Below, piece by piece: positions 16,637-25,900 of a stretch of DNA of 35,620 nucleotides. The stretch is from Rickettsia endosymbiont of Pseudomimeciton antennatum. Lineage in GTDB: Bacteria > Pseudomonadota > Alphaproteobacteria > Rickettsiales > Rickettsiaceae. Location: assembly GCA_020881195.1 (NCBI GenBank), contig JAJIYL010000061.1, positions 1 through 35,620 of the forward strand. The letters are read 5' to 3'. Each line of letters opens with the position of its first letter. The first letter of the stretch is position 1. Made by a program: the position numbers and the translations under genes. The notes under the pieces were generated by a model. It was not told where the DNA came from and did no database searches. It saw only the letters and a list, made by a program, of their open reading frames with translations.

Positions 16637-18496
16637 ATGACTATTAAAATGACTATTAAACTTTCTAGTCATAATACAACCAATCAAGATATTTATATGG
16701 AAAGTAATACGCCACCAAGAATAAGAACAGGTACGGATGATTTTAAGACGCTATTGTTAAATAGTGATGTATTTGTTGATAAAAGCTTAATGATAAAAGA
16801 GTTATTAGCAGATAGTGGAGATGTTATCCTAATAACCAGACCAAGGCGGTGGGGTAAAAGTTTGAATATGAACATGCTTCAAAAATTTTTTGAGATAGAG
16901 GTGGATCAAAATGGTGTTCCCTTACCTACAGAAGATAGAGTAAATAACAAGCTATTTACCGGTGGGGAAATCGATTTAGGTATTAAAGGAAAAAGAACTT
17001 TAGAGCCTTTAAAGATTAACGGCAATGAATATGCCATGGCTCAGCAAGGTAATTACCCTGTAATTTTGCTCAATTTTAAGGATGTTAAGGGCAGTAGTTA
17101 TAAAGAAATAGAACTGGGTATAAAGGATCAAATTATAGAATTATTTGCAAGTCATCATTACTTAAATCATCATGTGATAGAAGATACAAGATTATTAGAT
17201 AATGCACAAAAAGAAAAACTAAGGCGATATTTTGATGGGAAAGTTGAGAAGAATGATTTAAAAAATAGCTTACGTTTTTTAAGTGAAGTGTTGTACAAAC
17301 ATTTTAATCAGAAAGTCTATATATTAATCGATGAATACGACACACCGATCAATAGCTCCTACATTAAATTTGGCAGTAAGCCAGAAGAGTTTGAACAGGT
17401 ACTTGAGCTATTTCGTGGTATGTTTGGTAGTAGCCTAAAGACTAATCCTTGTATAGAAAAAGGAATAATAACTGGTATATTACGGATTGCTAAAGCTAAT
17501 TTATTTTCGGATTTGAATAATGTTCGTGAATATACTCTGCTAGATGAGAAATTTGCCAAATTTTATGGATTTACTCAAGCAGAGGTTGATGAGTTATTAA
17601 CTAAAGTCCCTCTCGACACAACTCCTGAAAAAATTAAAACTTGGTATAATGGTTACAGTTTTGGTGGTGAGGTGATTTATAATCCATGGTCGATTATGTT
17701 GTGTTTAGATAGTAGAGGTAAGCTTGATCATTATTGGCTAGATAGTGGAGGAACGGGTCTTATTGATAAAACATTATTGTCAGATGAAATGCAAGCCGAT
17801 GTCCAACAATTGGCTAGTGGTAAAAGTATCATCTCACCTATTACCAAACAAATCAGTTTCAGCGATATTAATACGCGAAGTGGATTATTTAGTTTGTTAT
17901 TATTTAGTGGTTATTTAAACCCAACAGCTATCGAATCTGCAAAGAATATCTATGAATTATCAGTGCCTAATAAGGAAGTAGAATATATATATGAAACCAG
18001 GCTATTACAATGGGTGAGTAGCAAGTTACAGATGGATAGTTCTTTATATTATTCATTTGCTAGTTTGTTGCCTGCAGGCAAAATAGAAGAATTTAAAGAG
18101 AAATTACAAGAGTTACTACTAAATTCCACTAGTTTTCATCAAACTGGCGAGAAAAAAGCCGAGCTATTTTATAGCGGCTTTATGCTAGGTTTAATTAACA
18201 CCTTATCTCCTGGCTATATCATAGATAGTGAGCGAGAAACAGGTAATGGTAGAGCTGATATTATGTTGCTACCTAAAGCCGGAAAGCAGAATAATGCTAT
18301 TATTATTGAATATAAAATATGCAAATCTCCTGATATTCTAGAATCTGTTGCAAAAACAGGAATAGAGCAGATAGCGAGAAAGAAATATGATGCTAAAATA
18401 AAAGAACACTCACATGTTCAGAAAATCATCAAAATTGCTATGGGTTTTTGCGGCAAGGAAGTTGCTCTAGAATACCAAATAGATATGATTTCCTAA
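16637..18496 (+). CDS. AAA-ATPase-like / PD-(D/E)XK nuclease protein, copy 2
   Basis: A 619-residue paralog of the gene at 9274, clearly diverged in the stretch after the P-loop domain (about residues 115-225) but near-identical in other blocks. It keeps FVDKSLMIKELL, P-loop RPRRWGKSLN (with Lys74), VYILIDEYDTP, WYNGYSFGG, and the nuclease residues in GRADIML and IIIEYKI. The first 12 bases (ATGACTATTAAA) are duplicated in tandem, so two in-frame ATGs 12 bases apart are possible starts and the product may begin MTIKMTIKL. The 99 bp upstream are almost the same as for copy 1, so both are probably expressed the same way. A strong terminator follows. Confidence 0.85.
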   Translation: MTIKMTIKLSSHNTTNQDIYMESNTPPRIRTGTDDFKTLLLNSDVFVDKSLMIKELLADSGDVILITRPRRWGKSLNMNMLQKFFEIEVDQNGVPLPTEDRVNNKLFTGGEIDLGIKGKRTLEPLKINGNEYAMAQQGNYPVILLNFKDVKGSSYKEIELGIKDQIIELFASHHYLNHHVIEDTRLLDNAQKEKLRRYFDGKVEKNDLKNSLRFLSEVLYKHFNQKVYILIDEYDTPINSSYIKFGSKPEEFEQVLELFRGMFGSSLKTNPCIEKGIITGILRIAKANLFSDLNNVREYTLLDEKFAKFYGFTQAEVDELLTKVPLDTTPEKIKTWYNGYSFGGEVIYNPWSIMLCLDSRGKLDHYWLDSGGTGLIDKTLLSDEMQADVQQLASGKSIISPITKQISFSDINTRSGLFSLLLFSGYLNPTAIESAKNIYELSVPNKEVEYIYETRLLQWVSSKLQMDSSLYYSFASLLPAGKIEEFKEKLQELLLNSTSFHQTGEKKAELFYSGFMLGLINTLSPGYIIDSERETGNGRADIMLLPKAGKQNNAIIIEYKICKSPDILESVAKTGIEQIARKKYDAKIKEHSHVQKIIKIAMGFCGKEVALEYQIDMIS

Positions 18497-18563
18497 AGAT
18501 GCAGATATGATAGGTACAAATTTTTAGCCAACACATTAGCTGTATTATGGAATCAGGAATAAA

Positions 18564-18616
18564 TACAAAAACCTGAGGATAATAAAAATATCTTAATATT
18601 TCTTCAGGTTTTTGTA
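18564..18616. terminator. Bidirectional terminator between ATPase copy 2 and the TPR gene
   Basis: TACAAAAACCTGA (18564-18576) pairs perfectly with TCAGGTTTTTGTA (18604-18616). The A-tract and T-tract serve both strands, fitting its place between convergent genes. A half copy (ATACAAAACCTGAAAT) recurs at about 18668-18683, at the stop of the TPR gene. Confidence 0.8.
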
Positions 18617-18682
18617 GTATCTGTCTAAAAACTGTATAAATTTCCAGAATAGGTTATATATAAAAAAATACAAAACCTGAAA

Positions 18683-20893
18683 TTATGTCTCCCCCGCTAG
18701 TGTTACATTTTCTTCATATAAGGTAAAATGTCTAATTAGTGATCCTCCTGTAGAATTAACAGACTCTGTATAATTAATAGCTTCATGTAAGAGTAAGGTA
18801 AAATGTCTAATTAGTGATCCTTCTGTAGAATTAACATATTTTGTATAATTAATAGCTTCATGTAAGGGTAAGGTAAAATGTCTAATTAGTGATTCTTCTG
18901 TAGAATTAACATATTTTGTATAATTAATAGCTTCATGTAAGGGTGAGGTAACATGTCTAATTATCATGCTTATACCCTTATTGTAAGCTACTATTGCCTC
19001 ATTACATTGCTGCCTTAAAGTATGCCCTTTTTCAAAGTAAAAATCCGTATTGTTTGGATTTATGCTTATAGCCTTATCGATGGCGGTTATCGATTCATAT
19101 CTTAAGGTAATCCCCTTCTGATAGTAGAAATCTGCATTGTTTGGGTTCAAGCTTATAGCTTTATTGTAGGCGGTGATTGCTTCCGCATTATTGCCTTGAT
19201 GTTTCAAAGTAACCCCCTTTTCAAAGTAGAAATCCGCATTATCTGACTTCAATCTGATAGCCTCATCAATGGCTGTTATCGCTTCTGCATACTTACCTTG
19301 ATGCTTTAAAGCAACCCCCTTGTCATAGTGAAAATACCCATTGTTTAGGTTCAAGCTTATAGCTTTATCGTAGGCTACTATCGCCTCTGTATAATTCTTT
19401 AGAGAATATAAGCAACTCCCCTTATTATAGTAGAAATCCGCACTGTTTGGGTTCAAGTTTATAGCTTTATCATAGGCTACTATCGCCTCTGTATAATTCT
19501 TTAGAGAATATAAGCAACTCCCCTTATTATAGTAGAAATCCGCACTGTATGGATACAAGCTTATGGCTTTATCGTAGGCTACTATCGCCTCTGCATACTC
19601 ACCTTGGGATTTTAAACAATCTCCCTTAAAATGGTATAAATCCGCAGTGTTTAGGTTCAAGCTTATGGCTTTATCGTAGACTATTATCGCCTCTGCACAC
19701 TTACCTTGTAATTCTAAAACACGTCCCTTCCAGAAGTAGCACAACCCACTGTCTGGGTTCAAACTTATGGCTTTATCGTAGACTGCTATCGCCTCTGCAT
19801 ACTTACCTTGGGATTTTAAACACTCCCCCTTATGAAAGTAGAAATTAAAATAGTACATATCCGAATGGTTTGTCGAGCTTATAGCTTTATCGTAGACTAC
19901 TATCGCCTCTGTACACTTACCTTGGGATGTTAAACAATATCCCTTCCAGTAGTAGGCATGGCTATTGTTTGGGTTCAAGCTTATAGCTTTATCAAGGGCT
20001 ATTATCCCCTCTGCATACTGCAGACGTAAGCATGCCGTATACCCTTTATGCAAGTAGAAATCTAATGAGTTTTCGGCTGCTCTTTTTAATCTAACATGAT
20101 CCATCAATACAGAATCTTGGGAAACAGATGGATTTTGCTGAAACGCGTCTATCTCTTGGTCTATGCTTGTAGTACTTATATCAGCTTTCTCTTGTAGAAC
20201 AAATTGTGCTTTTGTTGCATCTTCTCCTTTGAATGCATCTTTTATTAACAAGTCATGTTCACTAACAGATTTTACTGTCTGCAATTCTGTACTAGATATT
20301 GTTTTTTCTTTAGCATTTTTATCAATTGCTACTTGTTTTTCTGCAGCAAATTTCTTTTGTTGTTCTTTTATCTTTACTTCGGGTTTTGCTAATTTTTCTG
20401 CCTCTTTTTTCTTATTTACCTCTATTTGACGGTTGGTTTTTTGCTCTTCTGATACACGTTGCTCATATCTTGCTTTTTTTTCTAATTTATGCTGTTTTTT
20501 ATTTGTACTAATACTACTTCCTTGTTGATTCCAAACTTGATGTGTACCACTATAATAAGGCTGTGTTGAAGTTCCTGTTAAAATACTACTAGAGAGATGG
20601 TGATTTCCAATAGCAGCTACCTCAGTATTGTTTCCTGTTACTGTACCACTTTGAGCATCTGTATTATTTCTAATAGCTATAGAATCAATAGGTCTTACAA
20701 GTGAAACAGCAACACTTGTAATAAGCAAAGGCATTATCCAAGATGGAACATTCAACTTGGTAAAATCCAAATTAGTTGGATTAGCAGGATTAATAACCTT
20801 TAGTTCAGGAACTGGGGTATATTTCTTAAGTACATCAAAGTTATTTTTCCGATACTCATTAACCCAAGAGCCTTTATCATTTCCTCTTGACAT
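18683..20893 (-). CDS. Membrane-anchored TPR protein with C-terminal tandem repeats
   Basis: A 736-residue protein. One hydrophobic segment near the N-terminus (PSWIMPLLITSVAVSLV, about 50-66) is a likely membrane anchor or uncleaved export signal. A Ser/Thr/Gly-rich stretch (76-130) and a Lys/Glu-rich coiled coil (about 132-190) follow. From about 278 there are some eleven 34-residue TPRs with the consensus KG..L...G.Y.EAI.AYDKAISLNPN; two are almost identical at DNA level (102-bp period near 19383-19540), a sign of recent expansion. The last two TPRs are shortened. The C-terminus is three-plus copies of a 25-residue unit (IRHFTLPLHEAINYTKYVNS). A good Shine-Dalgarno (AAGGAAA) precedes the ATG. 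TPR proteins bind other proteins; the partner is unknown, and an effector role is only a possibility. Confidence 0.8.
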   Translation of the reverse strand: MSRGNDKGSWVNEYRKNNFDVLKKYTPVPELKVINPANPTNLDFTKLNVPSWIMPLLITSVAVSLVRPIDSIAIRNNTDAQSGTVTGNNTEVAAIGNHHLSSSILTGTSTQPYYSGTHQVWNQQGSSISTNKKQHKLEKKARYEQRVSEEQKTNRQIEVNKKKEAEKLAKPEVKIKEQQKKFAAEKQVAIDKNAKEKTISSTELQTVKSVSEHDLLIKDAFKGEDATKAQFVLQEKADISTTSIDQEIDAFQQNPSVSQDSVLMDHVRLKRAAENSLDFYLHKGYTACLRLQYAEGIIALDKAISLNPNNSHAYYWKGYCLTSQGKCTEAIVVYDKAISSTNHSDMYYFNFYFHKGECLKSQGKYAEAIAVYDKAISLNPDSGLCYFWKGRVLELQGKCAEAIIVYDKAISLNLNTADLYHFKGDCLKSQGEYAEAIVAYDKAISLYPYSADFYYNKGSCLYSLKNYTEAIVAYDKAINLNPNSADFYYNKGSCLYSLKNYTEAIVAYDKAISLNLNNGYFHYDKGVALKHQGKYAEAITAIDEAIRLKSDNADFYFEKGVTLKHQGNNAEAITAYNKAISLNPNNADFYYQKGITLRYESITAIDKAISINPNNTDFYFEKGHTLRQQCNEAIVAYNKGISMIIRHVTSPLHEAINYTKYVNSTEESLIRHFTLPLHEAINYTKYVNSTEGSLIRHFTLLLHEAINYTESVNSTGGSLIRHFTLYEENVTLAGET
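18721..18965 (-). repeat. 75-bp tandem repeat inside the TPR gene
   Basis: AGGTAAAATG and what follows recurs at 18721, 18796, 18871 and (partly, AGGTAACATG) 18946, an exact 75-bp period. This encodes the 25-residue C-terminal repeat unit of the TPR protein. The copies are nearly identical, so the array is young and may vary in number between strains. Confidence 0.85.
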
Positions 20894-21069
20894 ATTATTT
20901 TCCTTTCTTTCAAATTACGAATTTACGAATTATTTAAGATTAAGTACTAATTAATATTATGTATCACAGTGTTATTTTTTTCTAAGGATTGTGCCGGATA
21001 CTTTGCCACCTCCTCAACGCTTACTTCCGTTTGTCAATATTAATAAATATATTAGTTATACTAATGAAC

Positions 21070-21103
21070 TTGTAAAGATGTGAAACAACCTTAATCTTTA
21101 CAA
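21070..21103. other. 10-bp perfect hairpin in a gene-poor stretch
   Basis: TTGTAAAGAT (21070-21079) pairs with ATCTTTACAA (21094-21103). The surrounding 20894-21406 has no convincing gene. At about 20943-21026 the minus strand holds a stop-bounded fragment (TEVSVEEVAKYPAQSLEKNN) that could be a gene remnant. There is no T-run, so terminator function is doubtful. Confidence 0.35.
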
Positions 21104-21406
21104 ATAAACCTTATATGTAAGACTAAATATCTAAAAAAACAGACCAAAATAACTAACTAAGAAAATGACAAACATTTGATAGCTATTTTAATATGGTAAA
21201 TGAAAATTAAAACTTATACAAATAAAAAGATTAAGAAAACTATTAATTTTTTAATAAACTACATCAACGATAGGGTAAGCTATACAGCCAATGTTATGCT
21301 ATTATTTTTACAATTTCAGAGTTTTTATAGAAATGGACAAACTATCAGTAAACCTCATTTTCCTAAGCCTTCTGAAAGATTGCCAACATTCTCGATCTAT
21401 CAGACA

Positions 21407-21979
21407 TTAAATATCTTTTTTGTAAGTATAATCGAGACATATTTTAAGTAAATGAATAGCAGTGCTTAAAGGAATAATATCATCTCTAGTAATTTCATTA
21501 GCGTGTTTCTGAATACAAATAATACTTTCTTGGTCAATTTTTTGGGCAAAAAATATATATAATATATACTCTGCATAGTAAGTCGTTAGAAAATTCAGAA
21601 TAACCGGAGACTTGTCTAGCTGCTTAACTTGTTTATTATAATCATCATAATAGGCTGACATAATTTTTTGTAACTGTTCTTGTGGCAAACAACTTTTTTT
21701 ATTTATTATGTCATCCTGTTGCAAATCACTATATTTTACTATCAAAACATCGTCTAATTTAAAATAATCCTTAATTTTTTCGATTATTGATGACTTTAAA
21801 TGATTTGATTGCTGTAAATAACTAATTATTAAGGCATTGATAAATTTGATATCAATGTAAAATTGATATAGCCTTTGACCTTGATCCTGCAATTTCATCT
21901 TATATTCTAATGATTTTACAACAAGAATTATTATTATTGTAATTAATAGCGGATATATTATTTGCACTCCATTGATCAT
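21407..21979 (-). CDS. Hypothetical protein with one N-terminal membrane segment
   Basis: A protein of about 190 residues, not recognised. One hydrophobic helix near the start (YPLLITIIIILVVKSLEY) would anchor it, leaving a soluble, mostly helical domain rich in Lys, Gln, Ile and Tyr. The ATG at 21979 is preferred to an in-frame TTG two codons upstream; neither has a clear Shine-Dalgarno. It lies 105 bp after TraD on the same strand and may be in the same operon, so a role with the conjugative element is possible but unsupported by any motif. Confidence 0.55.
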   Translation of the reverse strand: MINGVQIIYPLLITIIIILVVKSLEYKMKLQDQGQRLYQFYIDIKFINALIISYLQQSNHLKSSIIEKIKDYFKLDDVLIVKYSDLQQDDIINKKSCLPQEQLQKIMSAYYDDYNKQVKQLDKSPVILNFLTTYYAEYILYIFFAQKIDQESIICIQKHANEITRDDIIPLSTAIHLLKICLDYTYKKDI

Positions 21980-22084
21980 ACGCAATTCTACTATTAGCTT
22001 TAATTGTCTTATATTATAAATTGAAACTTACTATTAATATCTGGATTACATTGCAAAAAAACCTTGAGACCAATTAGGCGTATT

Positions 22085-22594
22085 TTACGTTTCTGACGAT
22101 ACTATTTTTAGTTGATATTCTATATCAATCAAGCCATTTTTCAAGGATTGCATGTCAATAATATATCCATACCACTCTTTTCGTAAAGCATTCCATTTCA
22201 GTCCATGCTGTCTGATGTGGGTACGAATCGATTCTTCGGGTTTAGAGCTAAACTTTAATATAACAGCCGATCTATTTTTTTCTTCTTGATCAAAAATATC
22301 TTTGCCAATTTTTGTCCAACGTTCCTCAGTATCGGGGTGTTTTGTTATTTCATTCTTTAAAGAAATTAAAGCACCAAATAAACTATTAGTAGGTAAGTTA
22401 TCCAACTCAGCTTTAGCAACTAATCCCCCCATTTCTATTAGATGATGAGTACGCATCTTTCGCTCTTTAATTTTAAAGTTAATCTCTTCCATAATCAATC
22501 TAGCTTTCTTTTGCTGAAGTTTTTGTTTTTGTTGCAAAGCCTCGTGCATATGATTTGTTGTTGTGTTAGTGCTTTGTTCTTCACTGCTTAACAT
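22085..22594 (-). CDS. traD: Conjugal transfer protein TraD (Ti-plasmid type)
   Basis: TraD of the Ti/RAGE type is a small accessory factor encoded beside the TraA relaxase; its exact task is not known. In this 169-residue protein residues about 27-85 hold the family core, RKMRTHHLIEMGGLVAKAEL followed by LPTNSLFGALISLKNEI. A Gln/Lys-rich N-terminal coil precedes it and a C-terminal extension (RQHGLKWNALRKEWYGYI) follows, making it longer than Agrobacterium TraD (about 70 residues) but in keeping with rickettsial forms. It diverges from traA across a 392-bp gap, the order found around oriT in Ti-type transfer regions. Confidence 0.75.
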   Translation of the reverse strand: MLSSEEQSTNTTTNHMHEALQQKQKLQQKKARLIMEEINFKIKERKMRTHHLIEMGGLVAKAELDNLPTNSLFGALISLKNEITKHPDTEERWTKIGKDIFDQEEKNRSAVILKFSSKPEESIRTHIRQHGLKWNALRKEWYGYIIDMQSLKNGLIDIEYQLKIVSSET

Positions 22595-22986
22595 AAGATT
22601 CCCATATATAATTATTTAATCTGTCATGATGCTCAAATTGCAAATCACAGTCAAGTATTAGATGAATTTTCCTAAAATTTTTTTTCTGAACCAGCCTTAT
22701 TACCTGTCATAAACAGCTACAGCGATCTATTTATAGCAACCCCGTAGCCTACCGAACCAACAACAAGTGATACAAAAAATAACTACTACAAAAGTCGAAG
22801 GCAGATTAAGCACAGGGAACGCCAGGTTATAGACTGCATTCCAGAGAATCAGGCTATACGCAATATAGAAACTACGTTTCTTGCTTGTTCATTTGCATTT
22901 TTTACTCGTATCTTACACTTTTCACTCGCAGAGTTAATTTTACCATGGTAATGTAATGTAAAGTTACACTAGATAAAATATTTGCT
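22595..22986. other. Candidate oriT and divergent promoter region
   Basis: This gene-free gap separates divergent traD and traA. It is richer in G+C than the flanks and holds AGAAAC-TAC-GTTTCT (22867-22881), a 6-bp perfect inverted repeat followed by TGCTTG. The layout recalls MobQ-type origins, where an inverted repeat precedes the nick site. A perfect palindrome TTACCATGGTAA (22940-22951) and a nearby TGTAA...TTACA pair could be an operator for traA. Assignment rests on gene context and pattern; no nick-site match was verified. Confidence 0.4.
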
Positions 22987-25900
22987 ATGGCAATACAATT
23001 TGCAAGAATAGAGATCGTAAGCAGAAGTAAAGGGGGGAATAGTTGCTGTAAAGGTGCTTATAATGCTAGAACGATCATTAAAGATCAACAGACTAATATT
23101 ACTTACAATTTTACCAAAAAAGGAGAGAATGTTTATCACACAATTTTACTACCTGAGCATGTAGATAAAAAATTTAAGGATCCAAAAATATTAATGAATG
23201 AAGTAGAGAGAACAGAGAAAAGAAAGAACAGCCAGTTATTAAAAGATGTAGTAATTGCACTGCCAGATGATAAAGAATTAAGTTTAGAAGATAGAATAGC
23301 AATTACTCATGAAATTGTTGATGAGATGGGATGGGTAAAGAATGGGCTTGGAATACAGTTAGATATTCACAAACCTCATGAAGGAGAAAAGAACTGGCAT
23401 GCACATGTCCTGGTAACAACTAGAAAGTTTAGCAAGGATGGTAAGACTTTAGGAGCCAAAGCAGCAGACTTAAACCCACAATTTAAGAATACGAAAGGAG
23501 GTAAAGCATTTATTATTCCTGGGGAAGAAATGATTCATGAGAAAGCAAAAGAAGTAATTAACAGATACTTTATCAAGCTTGGGTTAGAGAACCGAGTAGA
23601 TTCTATAGGTACAATACCACAGGAGCATATTGGTTCTGTTAGGATGAGAAGCTTGATTAATAAGGTAGTAGAATACAATGAATGGCGTAAGATTGCTAAT
23701 GTGGAAATCAAAAAGGATGCTGATTGGATAGTGAATCATATTACCAAGTATCAAGCTATTTTTAGTAAGCATGATGTTACAAAACTGGTAGAAAAAGAAG
23801 TAACAAATGTAGAAATATGGAAACAGTTAATAGAACAAGTAATGTCTTCATATAGACTAGTACAATTATATAACCCAGATGATAAGGAAACAAAATATAC
23901 TACCAAGGAAGTTCGGGAGGAAGAATTACGATTACTACGGATAGCTAGCACCGTAAAAGAACAAGTTAATTACAGGAAGATTGATAAATTAAGACGAGAT
24001 ATCCAGGTCTTAAATAATGTAAGTGAAGTACAGAGAGAAGCACTTAGCAGCATATTATTAACCAATCAAGGAGTAAGGATACTCAGAGGAAGAGCTGGTG
24101 CCGGCAAATCACATGTTTTAGGCATCGCTTATAAGCTTGCAACTAACTATAGACAAAATGTTATAGGTCTAGCCCCTACTCATAAAGCTGCATCAGAACT
24201 TAAGAATAAAGGCTACCAAGAATGCGATACAGTTAAGGGTTTCTTGTTTAAATTATATAACGGTAAAATTAACCTGCCATACAATAGTTTACTAGTAGTA
24301 GATGAAGCAGGAATGGTAGCTACTCTTGATTATTTAGAACTATTCAAGGTTGCTAGGAAGTATGACTGCCAAGTGATATTAGCTGGTGATGAGAGGCAAT
24401 TAGCATCGGTTGAACGTAGCGGCATGTTTGAAGTTTTTGCTGGTAAATTTGGTTCATATGTTTTAAGTGATATCAGAAGGCAAAGCCAAGCTTGGGGACG
24501 CGAGATGGCTATGTGCTTTGCTACGGGTAATATTACTGATGGTATTAAACTGTTAGAAAAGAATGAATGTTTACATTTTGATCATACATTAGCAGATTCA
24601 ATGAGTAGATTAATTAGTGATTGGCATAATAGTAAGTTTGAGTTACAGGAACGTTTGATAATCACCGTGCGTAATAAAGAAGTGGACGCTCTAAATCAAG
24701 GTATACGGAAATTATTAAAGGAGAAAAATGTTCTTACGGGCAAGGAATATAGACGAACTATATTTGATGAAGCATCAGGCAAGAGAATATCTGAAAATTA
24801 TATGGCTGGCGACCGTATTGTCTTTAAGACCAGTGACAAGGAGTTGCAAACGAAAAATGGTGAGTTTGCTACTTTAGTCAATGTTAGTAAAGATAAGTTT
24901 ATTGTTAAAACAGACAAGGGGCAAGAAATAACATTTAACCCGGCTGATATAAGTTTCAAACATGGCTACGCGAGTACAGTCTACAAAGGGCAAGGTGCTT
25001 CTATCAAAGATGTTTACGTGTTACATAATCTTGCTGGAAATAGTAGGAGTTCCTACGTTGAAATGACTAGACATGTTGAGAAAGTAGGACTCTATGCCAA
25101 TATAAAAACTACAGGAGGTATAATGAGTTTAATATCTCAACTTAGTAGAATAAATGATAAATTAGCTAGTATAAACTTTCTCACTATTGAAGATTTGGTA
25201 CAGCACGCACAAAATAAACACCAACTTAAGCAAACTATTTTAGAGAAAACAAATGATTGGCTGAAATCTGTAGCGGTCAATATTGGTGATAGATTGCACT
25301 TAAATTCACAATATTACCAAATTGAGGGCAATATAGAACCAGTAGCTAAAGTGGAAGAAGTACTAAAGCAAACAGCTGAAACATTAACAAATAAAGAAAT
25401 TATTACTATGAATGATAATAATAACCAAATCAATGAATCACAAGAAGTTGTATCCATAGGACAACAAGAAGGAACAGAGAGTAGGAATTATTCTAACCAT
25501 ACTAATACGTCCACTCCTCCTCGTCCTTATTTTGATAAAAAATATGTTAATGATCTAAATCGCCAACAAGAAATGCATAATTTAAAACAACAAATGCTGC
25601 TACGAACGGAGGGAATTGCACATTCCTTGCTTGGAACACCAAATAGATATTTATCTAACACCCACACCTTACGTTGGGGAAAGACTGGCAAATTAGCGAT
25701 GAAAATTACAGGTAGCAAAGCTGGTGTTTGGTATGATTTTAGTAATGATACAGGAGGAGATTTATTTACCTTGGTACAAAGGGAGAAAAACTGCAACTTT
25801 ATTCAAGCTAAAGAATATTTACGAGATATGGTTGGCATAACTAATAACTATCAAAATAAAGCAAATTGGTTAAGAGATATTGACTCAGATAAATTTTATA

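Noticed and set aside
21200..21451. 83-codon plus-strand frame
   Set aside because: No recognised motif or ribosome site, a very Lys/Ile/Asn-rich start, and it overlaps the end of the convergent gene at 21407. It could be a remnant, but support is too weak.
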